From contig CAZWRV010000001.1 of assembly GCA_964636325.1 (NCBI GenBank), positions 1 to 64,000 on the forward strand: a DNA stretch of 64,000 nt, written 5' to 3'. This stretch comes from CAZWRV01 sp964636325 (GTDB taxonomy: Bacteria > Verrucomicrobiota > Lentisphaeria > Victivallales > GWF2-50-93). Position numbers and translations under genes: made by a program. The notes under the pieces were generated by a model. That model saw nothing but the letters and a program-made list of their open reading frames with translations, had not been told where the DNA came from and did not search any database. Positions within the stretch are counted from its first letter, which is position 1, and every line of letters begins with the position of its first letter. Of the stretch, positions 24,033 to 33,131 are shown piece by piece.

Positions 24033-25916
24033 CTATCCCCGCGAGAGGCCGGCCTTTATCGCCTCCGCGATGTCCTCCGGCGTGAGGCGGAATCTCCTTC
24101 GGATGCCTGCGACGGTGCCGTGGGGGATTATACCGTCGCCCCAGCCGAAATGCATGATCTGCCTGTGCGGTGCGGAGACGAGGATTTCGTCCACGCAGCT
24201 CGCGAGGCCGCCCTTCATCTGCGAATTCTCGATCGTTGCGACGGGCATCTTGGCCGCGGCCTCCCTGAGCAGGGCCTCGTCGAACGGCCTGATGAACCTG
24301 GTGTTGACTATCCCCGCGGAAATACCGTCCCTGCGCAGGATCTCGGCCACCTTGACGGCGGTCTCGAACTCATGGCCCAGCGACCATATCGATAGGTCGT
24401 CGCCGCCGCCGATCCTCTCGGCCCTGCCCCACTCGACGCCCGGAGAGACGGGATCCGGCGCATAATCGGAGCAGACCGCCTTCGGGTATCTGATAACAAC
24501 AGGGCCGGCGTGGGAATAGGCCGCAGCCAGCATCCTGCGCAGTTCACAGCCGTCCTTCGGCGAGAGAATCGAGAGGTTGGGCATGCTCCTGAGGAACCCC
24601 AGATCGTGGATGCCGTGGTGCGTCGGGCCGTCCTCGACTACCCCGGCCCTGTCGCAGCAGAATATGACCGGCAGGTTCTGCAGGCAGACGTCATGGAAGA
24701 TGTAATCCAGCGCCCTCTGCAGGAATGTGGAATATATCGCGACAATCGGCCTGTAGCCCTCCGCCGCCATACCTGCAGCGAAGACAACCGCGTGCTCCTC
24801 GGCGATTCCGACGTCGAAGAATCGGTCCGGAAACTTCTTCGCGAACTCCGAAAGGCCGGTCGCGTATGCCATCGCCGCGGCGACGGCCACGACATCGGAA
24901 TGCCTGGAAGCCAGATCCAGCGCCGCCTTTCCGAAGACCGACGAGAATGTCGCCGCTTCCGAGGATCCGTTCATGAGCCCGGTGTCGGGGTCGAAGCTGG
25001 AGAGGCCGTGGAACTTTTCAGGCGCCGCCTCCGCAGGGCTGTAACCCCTCCCCTTCTCGGTGTAGACGTGGACTATGGCGGGGCGGAGGTCGGCCTCCCT
25101 GACCAGGTTGAAGACCTTCTCGAGCTCCCTTATGTCGTGGCCGTCCACGGGGCCGAAGTAGCGCATGCCGAGCTCCTCGAAGATCACGCCGGGGACGATT
25201 ATGCTCTTCGTGGCCTCCTCGATCCTTGCGATGATCTTCGTGAGTCGCTCGCCGATCCGCGGTATGGAGATGATGCAGTTCCTGAGCGCGGTCTTGAACT
25301 TGTTGTAGCCCTTTCCTGTGATGATCCTGTTGAGGTGCTGCGCCATGGCCCCGACGTTGCGGGAGATCGACATCTTGTTGTCGTTGACGACGATGATGAA
25401 GTCCTTCGTCGTTTCGGAGACGTGGTTCAGAGCCTCGAGCGTGACGCCGCAGCTGAGCGAGCCGTCGCCCACGACCGCTACAACCTTGTTCTTCGCGCCC
25501 TTCCTGTCGCGGGCTACTGCGAAGCCGAGCGCGGCGGAGACGGCGGTTCCGGCGTGCCCCGCGCCGAATACGTCGAACTTCGACTCTTCCCTGCTGAGGA
25601 AGCCGCCGCAGCCGCCGTCCTGGCGGAGCGTCTTGAAGAAACGGCGGCGGCCGGTGAGCAGCTTGTGCACGTAGCCCTGGTGCCCGACATCCCAGATTAT
25701 CTTGTCATCGGGCATGCTGAAGACGCTGTGCAGCGCGATCGTGAGCTCGACGACCCCGAGGTTCGGCGCGAGGTGGCCCCCGTTCCGGGATATCACTTCG
25801 AGAAGCTCCGCGCGGATTTCGCCGGCGAGCCGCTCCTTGTCATGGATGCCGAGCCTCCTTAAATCTTCCGGGGAGTCTATTCCGTCGAGGAGGGGCTTTT
25901 CATTTCCTTCCGCCAT
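24033..25916 (-). CDS. dxs: 1-deoxy-D-xylulose-5-phosphate synthase
   Basis: A thiamine-diphosphate enzyme that condenses pyruvate and glyceraldehyde 3-phosphate, the first step of the MEP isoprenoid pathway and a source of thiamine and pyridoxal precursors. It is 627 residues, the normal length. Visible are HLAPNLGVVELTIALH, WDVGHQGYVHKLLTGR, the thiamine motif GDGSLSCGVTLEALNH ending in VVNDN, RYFGPVDGHDI, AEEHAVVFAAGMA, and GPTHHGIHDLGFLR near the substrate site. ATG 25916 is chosen because the family N-terminus begins a few residues in; a longer frame overlaps tyrA. It follows the tyrA stop by 2 bases and leads into the broken membrane gene. Confidence 0.96.
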   Translation of the reverse strand: MAEGNEKPLLDGIDSPEDLRRLGIHDKERLAGEIRAELLEVISRNGGHLAPNLGVVELTIALHSVFSMPDDKIIWDVGHQGYVHKLLTGRRRFFKTLRQDGGCGGFLSREESKFDVFGAGHAGTAVSAALGFAVARDRKGAKNKVVAVVGDGSLSCGVTLEALNHVSETTKDFIIVVNDNKMSISRNVGAMAQHLNRIITGKGYNKFKTALRNCIISIPRIGERLTKIIARIEEATKSIIVPGVIFEELGMRYFGPVDGHDIRELEKVFNLVREADLRPAIVHVYTEKGRGYSPAEAAPEKFHGLSSFDPDTGLMNGSSEAATFSSVFGKAALDLASRHSDVVAVAAAMAYATGLSEFAKKFPDRFFDVGIAEEHAVVFAAGMAAEGYRPIVAIYSTFLQRALDYIFHDVCLQNLPVIFCCDRAGVVEDGPTHHGIHDLGFLRSMPNLSILSPKDGCELRRMLAAAYSHAGPVVIRYPKAVCSDYAPDPVSPGVEWGRAERIGGGDDLSIWSLGHEFETAVKVAEILRRDGISAGIVNTRFIRPFDEALLREAAAKMPVATIENSQMKGGLASCVDEILVSAPHRQIMHFGWGDGIIPHGTVAGIRRRFRLTPEDIAEAIKAGLSRG

Positions 25917-25918
25917 GA

Positions 25919-26833
25919 TTAATTTTTGACAGCTCCTGAGGACTTTTTGATGCGTTTTATGTAGGTTTCGTACCACCTGTCGCGGTGTTCCTTGTTTTCC
26001 GACAGGAACTTTTCCACCTTGTCGAACTCCTTGGACTCAAGCATCTTCCTGAATACGGACAAGGTCTCTTCGAATCTGCCGAGCGCCTTGAGCACGGCCG
26101 TCCGGTTGTGCTCGATGATCTCGCGCCACATCTGCGGCGACGACGAGGCCGTCCTGGTGCAGTCGCGGAAGCCGCCGGCGCATCCGAGCTGGCGCAGCTT
26201 CTGCCGGGACTTTTCCAGGTCGAGGACCGCCCTTGCGAGGGCCGACGAGACGATGTGCGGCAGATGGCTTGTGTGCGCCACCAGCAGATCGTGTTCGCGG
26301 CACTCTATCCCGATCGGCGATGCGCCTGCGTCCTCCCAGAGCCTCTTGATCAGCTTCACGGCCCTTTCGGAGTTGCCTTCGGCCGGGGTAAGGAAGACCA
26401 CCGCGCCGTTGTACAGGTTCGCGTAGGCCGAGCCGGCGCCGCTCTTCTCCGAGCCGGCCATCGGATGGCTGCCCACGAAGTCGACACCCGCCTTTTCGAG
26501 CGCCGAGGCCACCTTGCCCACAACGGCCTCCTTTACGCTGCCGACGTCCGTAACGACCGAGCCTTTTCTGAAGCAGTCCTTGTGTTCGAGGCAGAAGGCC
26601 ACGATATTGGGCACCGGCAGGCAGACCACTGAAAGGTCCGCCTCCCGCAGCATGGGGGCGGGATCGTCGTAGATCCTGTCCACGGCGCCGGACTTGAGCG
26701 CGACGTCCCTGGACTCTTTGCTCCTCGACCATCCGAGCCTGCGCCATTTCGACTTCTTCAGGGCCAGCCCGAGCGAAGTCCCCAGCAGGCCAAGCCCGAC
26801 GATCGCCAGATTCTTCCTTGTGTTCTTCTTCAT
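25919..26833 (-). CDS. tyrA: Prephenate dehydrogenase
   Basis: A 304-residue NAD(P)-dependent enzyme of tyrosine synthesis that oxidatively decarboxylates prephenate to 4-hydroxyphenylpyruvate (or arogenate to tyrosine). The nucleotide fold starts LAIVGLGLLGTSLGLALK. Signature stretches are VTDVGSVKEAVV, the active-site FVGSHPMAGSEKSGAGSA, and HDLLVAHTSHLPHIVSSALA, with the catalytic His in SHLPH. The C-terminal helical part (GGFRDCTRTASSSPQMWREI) is complete. The Shine-Dalgarno is weak. It is the first gene of a tyrA-dxs-membrane gene operon, an unusual pairing of aromatic and isoprenoid synthesis. Confidence 0.92.
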   Translation of the reverse strand: MKKNTRKNLAIVGLGLLGTSLGLALKKSKWRRLGWSRSKESRDVALKSGAVDRIYDDPAPMLREADLSVVCLPVPNIVAFCLEHKDCFRKGSVVTDVGSVKEAVVGKVASALEKAGVDFVGSHPMAGSEKSGAGSAYANLYNGAVVFLTPAEGNSERAVKLIKRLWEDAGASPIGIECREHDLLVAHTSHLPHIVSSALARAVLDLEKSRQKLRQLGCAGGFRDCTRTASSSPQMWREIIEHNRTAVLKALGRFEETLSVFRKMLESKEFDKVEKFLSENKEHRDRWYETYIKRIKKSSGAVKN

Positions 26834-27004
26834 ATTTCAAACTGCAGTTTCCAGTTGTTTACGCTTCGGACGACACCCATATCAGAATGCCTAATCCGTC
26901 AAAATCAAGCATCAGGAATATTTCCGCAAAAAACTCTGTGCACTATGGCATTTTCCATTATGGATGGATAACATATTTTCTGTCTTGTTCGCGTGTTTCA
27001 CAGG

Positions 27005-27075
27005 CAGGCTTCAGAGATAATGTCGAACTGCGGAGGTCTCAGTTTTGCCGGTCGGAAACTCGATGGAGGGCGGAA
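27005..27075 (+). repeat. Diverged A-L1 repeat
   Basis: CAGTTTTGCCGGTCGGAAACTCGATGGAGGGCGG near 27040-27073 matches L1 and the start of module B in arrays I and II (GAAACTCGATGGAGGGCG is identical). The remaining part of the gap 26834-27004 shows no feature that I can name. Confidence 0.6.
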
Positions 27076-27103
27076 TTCTTTGTCGGATTGCAAGGAGAAA
27101 ACC

Positions 27104-27826
27104 ATGCGCTACGAAATGATGCGGCCGGGGCAGATCCAGGAGGCCATAAGGAAGCGTCTTCCGCTGCTGGTGCCTGTCGGGGTGATTGAATACCACGGAC
27201 ACCAGAACCCGGTCGGGACGGACGCGCTGATCTGCCAGGGTCTGGCCCACGAGATCGAACGAAGGATCGAATGCGTCATCGCGCCGACGATCTTCTACGG
27301 CTACACCGGCGAATGGGCCGCCGATGAGAAGCTCGGGGAAATCCACATCGGAGGCGACGCCCTGTACGGATTCGTCAAACCGATACTCAAGGCCTTCTTC
27401 AGGCAGGGCTGGCATCGCGTCTATGTCATATGCCACCACCAGGGCCCGCAGGGCGTCACGCAGCTGTCATACCAGCGCGCCGCCACGGAAAGCGCGATGG
27501 AGCTCGCCCGCGAGGAGTCCGGCGCCGGATGGTACCGGGACCACAACAAAGGCCTCGCACCGCGCTGGTTCGCGACGATGCGCGTCGTCTCCGACTCAGA
27601 GTTCGCGCCGGGCTTCGGCGGGCACGGAGGAAAGGACGAGACGTCTGCGATGATGTACTTCTACCCCGAAAGCGTAGACATCACTGAACTCAAAAGGATG
27701 AAGCCCATGCCATACTGGGCGAAGGACGCGCCGCAGGCTTCGGCCGAGCACGGCCGCGCAATCGCCGAAAAACTCGTCCAATCATGGGTGGAACGGCTTG
27801 AGAAGGATAGGAAGGTCCAACGATGA
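27104..27826 (+). CDS. Creatininase family amidohydrolase
   Basis: A 240-residue metal-dependent amidase. Members hydrolyse creatinine, or act as formamide hydrolases such as MftE and ArfB-like enzymes. The metal motif VGVIEYHGHQNPVGTDALI provides Glu, His and Asp, with a second set in CHHQGPQG and GGHGGKDETSAMMYFYPE. The length fits the family. AAGGAG sits 7 bases before ATG 27104; the longer frame reads through repeat sequence. It stands alone next to an AraC relic. In Lentisphaerota and planctomycetes such genes often lie in carbohydrate loci with unknown substrate, and creatinine itself is unlikely. Confidence 0.85.
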   Translation: MRYEMMRPGQIQEAIRKRLPLLVPVGVIEYHGHQNPVGTDALICQGLAHEIERRIECVIAPTIFYGYTGEWAADEKLGEIHIGGDALYGFVKPILKAFFRQGWHRVYVICHHQGPQGVTQLSYQRAATESAMELAREESGAGWYRDHNKGLAPRWFATMRVVSDSEFAPGFGGHGGKDETSAMMYFYPESVDITELKRMKPMPYWAKDAPQASAEHGRAIAEKLVQSWVERLEKDRKVQR

Positions 27827-27830
27827 CTTA

Positions 27831-27866
27831 TAACCTGAATTATTCATTGCCCGTGAACAATTAAGG
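27831..27866 (+). terminator. Hairpin after the creatininase gene
   Basis: Arms CCTGAATTATTCA (27834-27846) and TGAACAATTAAGG (27854-27866) pair with two mismatches around TTGCCCG. The 17 bases TAACCTGAATTATTCAT also occur at the end of the hydrogenase protease gene (13714-13735, minus strand). Confidence 0.6.
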
Positions 27867-28025
27867 ATGGAAGTAATGCAGCGAGACAAAACCCGTCCGT
27901 GAGGCGATCTCGCCTATGGGCATCTTCGTGCCGAGGAGGAGTTCGGCGGCCTTGTCGGTCCTGATGCTGTTCAGATAGGCCATCGGCGGCTTTCCAACTT
28001 CCGCGGCGAACCTCGCCGGAAATGG
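27861..28025 (-). pseudogene. Relic of an AraC-family regulator
   Basis: A stop-terminated minus-strand frame of about 54 codons without a start. It encodes RFAAEVGKPPMAYLNSIRTD and KAAELLLGTKMPIGEIASRT, the junction between the two helix-turn-helix units of AraC/XylS DNA-binding domains. It stops at LHYFHP where intact proteins continue RVFKRxxGxSPxxYR. Both ends are lost. The rest of 28026-28198 is AT-rich leader of the next gene and shows nothing else. Confidence 0.65.
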
Positions 28026-28198
28026 CCAGACCACAAAAAAACTGCGCTCAAAGCTCCATGAAAATGGAGCTAATACAAGAATAATATATAATAATAATTA
28101 ATTTCTAAAACATATCGCATATCAATATTGAATTATCCTTCGATACGAGTTAAATATAATTATTAATATAGATTATTTTACAAAGGAAGAGGTATGCA

Positions 28199-31100
28199 AT
28201 GCAAGAGAAATCCATTCCCCGGATCGGAAGAGTGATTTTATTCGCCTTGTCGGCACTCGTCTTCAGGTTCGCTACGGATGCGTCCGCCGGAACGCCAGTG
28301 GCGGCCGGCGGCAAGGCGCAGTGCACGATAATTTCAAACGGGCACAAGGATCAGGCCGAGGAGTTGCGCAAATATCTGAAGAATATAACCGGAGCAGAAA
28401 TAGGAATCACCGAGAAGTCGGGGGAAAGCCGGACGCCTGCGGCGATAGTATTGGAGATTTCCGACAAGATCAAGGGTGCCAGCGGCAAGGCGACTGCCGC
28501 GCAGGCCTACAATCTCAGGACGGAAAAGGGCGTCCTGACGATCAGCTCCACGACCGAGCGCGGACTGCTCTACGGCGTATACGGTCTTCTCACAGACCAT
28601 CTCGGCGTCAGGTTCTACACGCCGGAATTCGAGGTTGTGCCAGCGAACTCCGAACTTTCGCTTCCGGATCTGGACGAGACGCAGGAGCCGGGCTTCCAGT
28701 ACCGCGGCTACGTCTACAATCCGCTGGCCGACAAGAAATGGCTCTACAAGATAAGGGCGGGCGGCCTGCCTACCGACAGCCTGACCAGCGGACACACCTT
28801 CTACCAGTGGATAGATGCAGAAAAAAACTTCAAGGATCATCCTGAATGGTTCGCCCTCAACAAGGGCGGCAAGCGCGAGAAGGACTGGGGGATGGGCATC
28901 TGCGGGACAAACAGGGAACTTGCCGCCGCCCTCGCGAAAACCATGGTCGAGCGCTACAAGAAGGAGAATCCTGGCGACAAGCCCGAAAAGCGCTTCCTCC
29001 CGATCGCCCAGGGCGACGGGTTCACGCCCTGCTTCTGCCCCGAATGCCGTGCGCTCGTCGAGAAGGAGGGCACGGAGGCGGCTCCGACCATACTCCTCCT
29101 TAACACAGCACTTGAGGAGGCGACGAAGACCTGCCCGAACCTCAGCGCGATCACCTTCGCCTACTTCAGCACTCTGCCGGCGCCGAAGACGTTGAAGCCG
29201 CATAAGAACCTCTGGATCAACATCGTATCAAGTTCTATTTCCCTGAACCAGGCGGGCGATCAACTCAACGCCATCCAGGGAATTCCCGCGAACCGCTACT
29301 ACGAACGGTCCATAATTGACTGGTGCAAGATCGCGTCCGGCGTGACAATCTACCACTGGGACGGCGTCGACCAGGGAAACAGCGAGTATTCGGAATGGCC
29401 TAACCTTTTCCCTCACTGCAGCGACATCAAGTTCTGGCACGAGGCCGGGGTCGCAGGCGCGCATGTGGCCGGCAAGTGCAACTGGGGCCCTCTCAGCGAA
29501 TATGTATGGTTCTCCCTCATGTGGAACCCCAGGCAGGACACGGAAGTTCTCGTGAAGGACTTCCTCAACGGCTATTATGGGGCGAAGGCCGCCCCCCTTC
29601 TTTGGAACTACCTGGTCTACGTGGACAAGCTTCGCAAGGAAAGCGGCTATGGCTGCCCGACCGTCCGATGGTCGAGCTGGGCCGAGATCATGACCGACAA
29701 GATATTCACTCCGGACAAGCTGTCGGAAATGGACAGAATGATTGACGAGGCGATAAAGGCGGCGTCCACCGAAAGCAATCCTGACTACCTCAAGCATGTG
29801 ACGATGGCGAAGGCCGCCTCGGTCGACCAGCTTTTCCTTTCAAGCGCCATGCGGCTGCCGTTCCAGGAGGTGAAGGACAAGGCCACCGGGAAGGACTGGG
29901 TAGTGCACGGCGGCGACCTGAACGCCCCGGCTCGGATCGACAGGCTCGCGCAAATCGTCGACCGGCCCAGGATGTATCATCCCGTCGAGATCAGGAAGAC
30001 CTGGATTGTCCAGAAATACGGCGGACCAGCCTGGAAAATATCATCCAAGGATATTGTTGCCTCCATCGTCCCGAACCTCAACGGCAGGATTGCGAGCCTC
30101 ATTCACAAGCCCAGCGGAAAGAATATATTTGCAATGGATGAAACGCAGGCCGGCTACCAGGACAGGATGCCCGGGATGACCAAGGTGTGGACTGTCACGG
30201 AGGAAAAGGAGGATGCCGTCAGGACCAAGACAACGATAGGGCCGGTCGAGTGGCTCAGCTCCTTCGGCGAACACGTCTTCCACAGGAACGTATCCTTCGA
30301 CAAGGACGGCGCGCTCGTCGTCGAACGCAGCTTCGAGGAGCTGCGGAAGTCTTCGGCGCCGATGCCGGCCGAATGCAGGTTTTCCGCGGCATGGCCGCTG
30401 GCGCTTCCGGAGCCCGCGCTCGGCGTGCTCGGCATCCGCGGCGGGGGCATCGAGACATGCGTCTCGTTCGAAGGGATCGATCCGGCCGGGCCTGCGCCGG
30501 TCAAGAGCATGCGCGCAAAGGAACGTCTGGCGGCGGACTGCCAGAATCCCCTCTTCGACGAGACGAAGGAGATGGATGTGAAGGGCGAGATGGTCTTCAA
30601 GGTCGAAAAGCCTGAAGGAGATCTCTCGGTGCAGTTCGGACGCGGCGACGGCATCCTGGTCGAACTCAGCACCCCCGCCGCCGGCTGGGACTCGGTCACA
30701 GTGAAGCCTAACGCCGCGAAAAAGACGCTCGAAATCACATTCACCGGCGCCGCCGTCAAAATGCCCAACGAAGTCCATAAGAAGGAATTCCCCGCCATGC
30801 GCCTGCTTGTCAAGGAGACAAAGAAAGTCGAGGCCGCCGCCAGAAAGACGGAAGCGCTTGGAAAGATTCCACCGAAAATAAAGAAGATCGGTAAAGGCAC
30901 GGCCGTCAACGAGATCGACGGTGCTGAGATGGTATGGATCCCCGCGGGAAAATTCATCCGCGGAAGCAAGGACGGAGTCGGCGGATCCGACGAGCGCCCG
31001 CAGCGGGAGATTCATCTCGACGGCTACTGGATGTATAAGAACATGGTGACCCTAGGCCAGTTCAAGAAGTTCATCGCCGCCACCGGAAGGAAGATGCCCG

Positions 31101-31633
31101 AGATGCCCTGGGGCCAGTCCATGATGCTCGACAAGTCCGCGTCCGAAGACCAGTATCCCGCGCTTCTCTCCTGGTTCGAGGCCGACGAATATGCGAAGTG
31201 GGCGGGCGCTGCACTGCCCACCGAGGCGCAGTGGGAGAAGGGCGCGCGCGGAACCGACGGCAGGGAATATCCGTGGGGGGACAAGTGGGAGCCGGAAAAG
31301 GCGGTCGGTATCGAACGCACCCTGGAGAAGTTCCAGCAGGGGATCATGCCCGTAGGGAGCACCCCCGCAGGCGCAAGCCCGTTCGGTCTGATGGACATGG
31401 CCGGCAATGTATGGGAGTGGGTAGGAGACTGGTACAACCACGATTACTACAAGAATTCTCCGGACAAGAATCCGGCCGGCCCTGAAAGCGGCGTGAACAA
31501 GGTCCTACGCGGCGGCGACAGCGAATGGAGCGAGGACTGCGCACGTTCGGCGGCACGTTTCCTCTGCCCTCCCAAGGCCAGGGACTACGTAAAGACCGGT
31601 TTCCGCTGCGCGATCGTCCCCGCGGACAAATAG
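28199..31633 (+). CDS. Secreted DUF4838 glycosidase-like protein fused to a formylglycine-generating-enzyme-like domain
   Basis: A 1144-residue exported protein. The signal peptide is near residues 10-32 (VILFALSALVFRFATDASAG). Residues about 40-120 resemble the GH67 N-terminal domain (LRKYLKNITGAEIGITEKSG; TERGLLYGVYGLLTDHLGVRF). Residues 150-480 form a DUF4838 TIM-barrel-like region with CFCPECRALVEKEG and VAGKCNWGPLSEYVWFSLMW. A beta-rich part follows. From about 905 a SUMF1/FGE-sulfatase fold follows: EMVWIPAGKFIRGSKD, ALPTEAQWEKGARG, FGLMDMAGNVWEWVGDW, TGFRCA. In the catalytic region (RGGDSEWSEDCARS) the first FGE cysteine is missing, so the domain is more likely a binding or structural module. 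GAGG lies 6 bases before the ATG. Confidence 0.82.
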   Translation: MQEKSIPRIGRVILFALSALVFRFATDASAGTPVAAGGKAQCTIISNGHKDQAEELRKYLKNITGAEIGITEKSGESRTPAAIVLEISDKIKGASGKATAAQAYNLRTEKGVLTISSTTERGLLYGVYGLLTDHLGVRFYTPEFEVVPANSELSLPDLDETQEPGFQYRGYVYNPLADKKWLYKIRAGGLPTDSLTSGHTFYQWIDAEKNFKDHPEWFALNKGGKREKDWGMGICGTNRELAAALAKTMVERYKKENPGDKPEKRFLPIAQGDGFTPCFCPECRALVEKEGTEAAPTILLLNTALEEATKTCPNLSAITFAYFSTLPAPKTLKPHKNLWINIVSSSISLNQAGDQLNAIQGIPANRYYERSIIDWCKIASGVTIYHWDGVDQGNSEYSEWPNLFPHCSDIKFWHEAGVAGAHVAGKCNWGPLSEYVWFSLMWNPRQDTEVLVKDFLNGYYGAKAAPLLWNYLVYVDKLRKESGYGCPTVRWSSWAEIMTDKIFTPDKLSEMDRMIDEAIKAASTESNPDYLKHVTMAKAASVDQLFLSSAMRLPFQEVKDKATGKDWVVHGGDLNAPARIDRLAQIVDRPRMYHPVEIRKTWIVQKYGGPAWKISSKDIVASIVPNLNGRIASLIHKPSGKNIFAMDETQAGYQDRMPGMTKVWTVTEEKEDAVRTKTTIGPVEWLSSFGEHVFHRNVSFDKDGALVVERSFEELRKSSAPMPAECRFSAAWPLALPEPALGVLGIRGGGIETCVSFEGIDPAGPAPVKSMRAKERLAADCQNPLFDETKEMDVKGEMVFKVEKPEGDLSVQFGRGDGILVELSTPAAGWDSVTVKPNAAKKTLEITFTGAAVKMPNEVHKKEFPAMRLLVKETKKVEAAARKTEALGKIPPKIKKIGKGTAVNEIDGAEMVWIPAGKFIRGSKDGVGGSDERPQREIHLDGYWMYKNMVTLGQFKKFIAATGRKMPEMPWGQSMMLDKSASEDQYPALLSWFEADEYAKWAGAALPTEAQWEKGARGTDGREYPWGDKWEPEKAVGIERTLEKFQQGIMPVGSTPAGASPFGLMDMAGNVWEWVGDWYNHDYYKNSPDKNPAGPESGVNKVLRGGDSEWSEDCARSAARFLCPPKARDYVKTGFRCAIVPADK

Positions 31634-31742
31634 TCCCTTACGGTGCGACTTGGAAAACGTTTTTACCAAAAGTAGTTTGCGCGCGGCGCGCGCAAGCTAC
31701 CTGCGCGCCGCAAGGGTGCCTTTTTCCCGCAGGGAAAAACCT
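31632..31742 (+). mobile_element. MITE-like repeat, copy 2 (about 111 bp)
   Basis: It shares AGTCCCTTACGGTGC, ACTTGGAAAACGTTTTT, CGCGCCGCAAGGGTGCC and TTTTTCCC/GGGAAAAA ends with the copy at 23580-23722 (opposite orientation). Its core is another palindrome, TTTGCGCGC-GGC-GCGCGCAA. The element begins inside the stop codon TAG of the upstream gene, so it may have supplied that stop. Confidence 0.78.
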
Positions 31743-31873
31743 AGATACTTAGATGAATGGTTCTGCATTAGACCTTTTTTAAATTATAGCATCTGACGTT
31801 CAGATTTTGATTTTTACCATTGTTTCGGATTTCACGCTTCGATTTTCGAATTTTATTTAAGGCGGGCCAGGCA

Positions 31874-32938
31874 ATGTCAAGGCATCCTGACTACCAGCTC
31901 ATATACAGCGATCTGCTCCGGCGCTTCCAAACAGGATTTTGGAAGATCGGAGACAAGTTCCCTACGCCGAGGGAGCTGAAGGGGCAATACGGATCTTCGC
32001 CCTGCACGATCTTCAAGGCGGTCCGGATGCTTTTGAACGACGGCTATCTTGAGGTCAAGGGCGGACGGGGAGGAACCGTCGTCGCCAGGACCACACCTGT
32101 GCAGAACATCGGTCTGCTCATGAGCGAGCCCTCGCTGGAGCCCCAGAAGTCGCCCTTCGCATATGTGTTCGGACGTAAAGTGACTTCCGTATTGAAGGAC
32201 GCGGGTTTTTCCGTTTCGCGCTACATAGAGCGTTCCGGCACCGAATTCCATGGCAGGCTGGGCATAGAGAATTTCGCGGCCGCATTGAAGAACCGATCCC
32301 TGAGCGGCTTGGTCATGGCCTCATGCAACTTCCCGCGCTTTATGGACAAGTGCCCGGTCTGGCAGGAATTCGCCGTGCCTCACGTGATCATCGGGGAATC
32401 CGAGCTTGACGGCTTCAAGGTCGACTTTGACGCCGATCGTTTCCTGCAGCTGGCGTTCGAGTATTTCTCGGAGAAGGGCCGCAGGAAGGTCGCGTTGCTC
32501 TGCGGCGACAATTACATTGCCGCGGCCATGAAGGCGAAGGCAGGCTTCCCGGAACTGCAAGTCGCCGCCGATTGGTCCGTGAAAATTTCCACCTGGCCGA
32601 ATCCGGAGCAGAACGGCTTCGAAGCGATGCTGAAGCTCTGGAGTAGGAAGAAGCATCCTGACGGGCTGCTTGTCTCCGACGATGTCGTGACCAAGGGCGT
32701 GGTTCAGGCCGCGTTCCATCTGGGCATCAGGATTCCGGAAGATCTTCTGGTTGTCCATCATGCGAACTCCGACTCCAATATCTTCTATCCCGTAAAAATG
32801 CCGAAAATCGAATACGACATGGACGAGATAGCCGCCGCCGCGGTCGGACAGTTGAGGCTCGCGGTCGCAAAGTTCAAGCCGACCGAAAGCGACGCATTGA
32901 AAATGATCAAGCCCAGGCTAGTGGAGGTGACAGCATGA
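31874..32938 (+). CDS. GntR-type regulator with sugar-binding domain
   Basis: A 354-residue regulator. Winged helix at residues 1-75 (YQLIYSDLLRRFQTGFWKIG, SSPCTIFKAVRMLLNDGYLE, GGRGGTVVART). The LacI-like effector domain starts at QNIGLLMSEPSLEP, with SDDVVTKGVVQAAFHLGIRI and a C-terminal KPRL motif. It is a close paralogue of the regulator at 39217: QNIGLLMxExxLxPxKxP, TKGVVQAxxxxGIRIP and FYPxxMPKIExDxDE are shared. The start at 31874 is chosen because the paralogue begins at the same place (PDYQLIYSDLLRR versus PRYQLVYSDLLRR). The gene probably represses the neighbouring carbohydrate genes. Confidence 0.85.
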   Translation: MSRHPDYQLIYSDLLRRFQTGFWKIGDKFPTPRELKGQYGSSPCTIFKAVRMLLNDGYLEVKGGRGGTVVARTTPVQNIGLLMSEPSLEPQKSPFAYVFGRKVTSVLKDAGFSVSRYIERSGTEFHGRLGIENFAAALKNRSLSGLVMASCNFPRFMDKCPVWQEFAVPHVIIGESELDGFKVDFDADRFLQLAFEYFSEKGRRKVALLCGDNYIAAAMKAKAGFPELQVAADWSVKISTWPNPEQNGFEAMLKLWSRKKHPDGLLVSDDVVTKGVVQAAFHLGIRIPEDLLVVHHANSDSNIFYPVKMPKIEYDMDEIAAAAVGQLRLAVAKFKPTESDALKMIKPRLVEVTA

Positions 32939-33124
32939 CAAAGGGGAGGGATATTTGATCCGGGAAAAGGTGTGTATGCTATAACAACCAATATCGCCAA
33001 CAACCTGCACCTCAGACATCACAACAGGGCCAACATAGTCTTCTGCGACGGGCATGCGGAACCTGAGGACGTGTCGTTCACCTACTGGGTCGGAGTGACT
33101 AGTCCCCCGTGGTGGAACCCGTAG
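32939..33124 (+). pseudogene. C-terminal relic of a prepilin-like protein
   Basis: In the same frame as the regulator and directly after its TGA, an open stretch of 61 codons encodes YAITTNIANNLHLRHHNRAN and IVFCDGHAEPEDV, then a PPWW ending. HHNRANIVFCDG is the H-X9-DG motif of prepilin-type DUF1559-like proteins. The intact gene at 40628 ends with the similar HMRNSNIIFADGHYEP and PPWGWW. The prepilin leader and most of the domain are gone. Confidence 0.7.
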
Positions 33125-33131
33125 GATGCCC

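Noticed and set aside
24510..25862. 450-codon open frame opposite dxs
   Set aside because: Full overlap with conserved dxs and no ribosome-binding site or motif; a high-GC shadow frame.
28026..28198. Riboswitch in the AT-rich leader of the DUF4838 fusion gene
   Set aside because: No conserved aptamer motif or paired stems are recognised; simply AT-rich.
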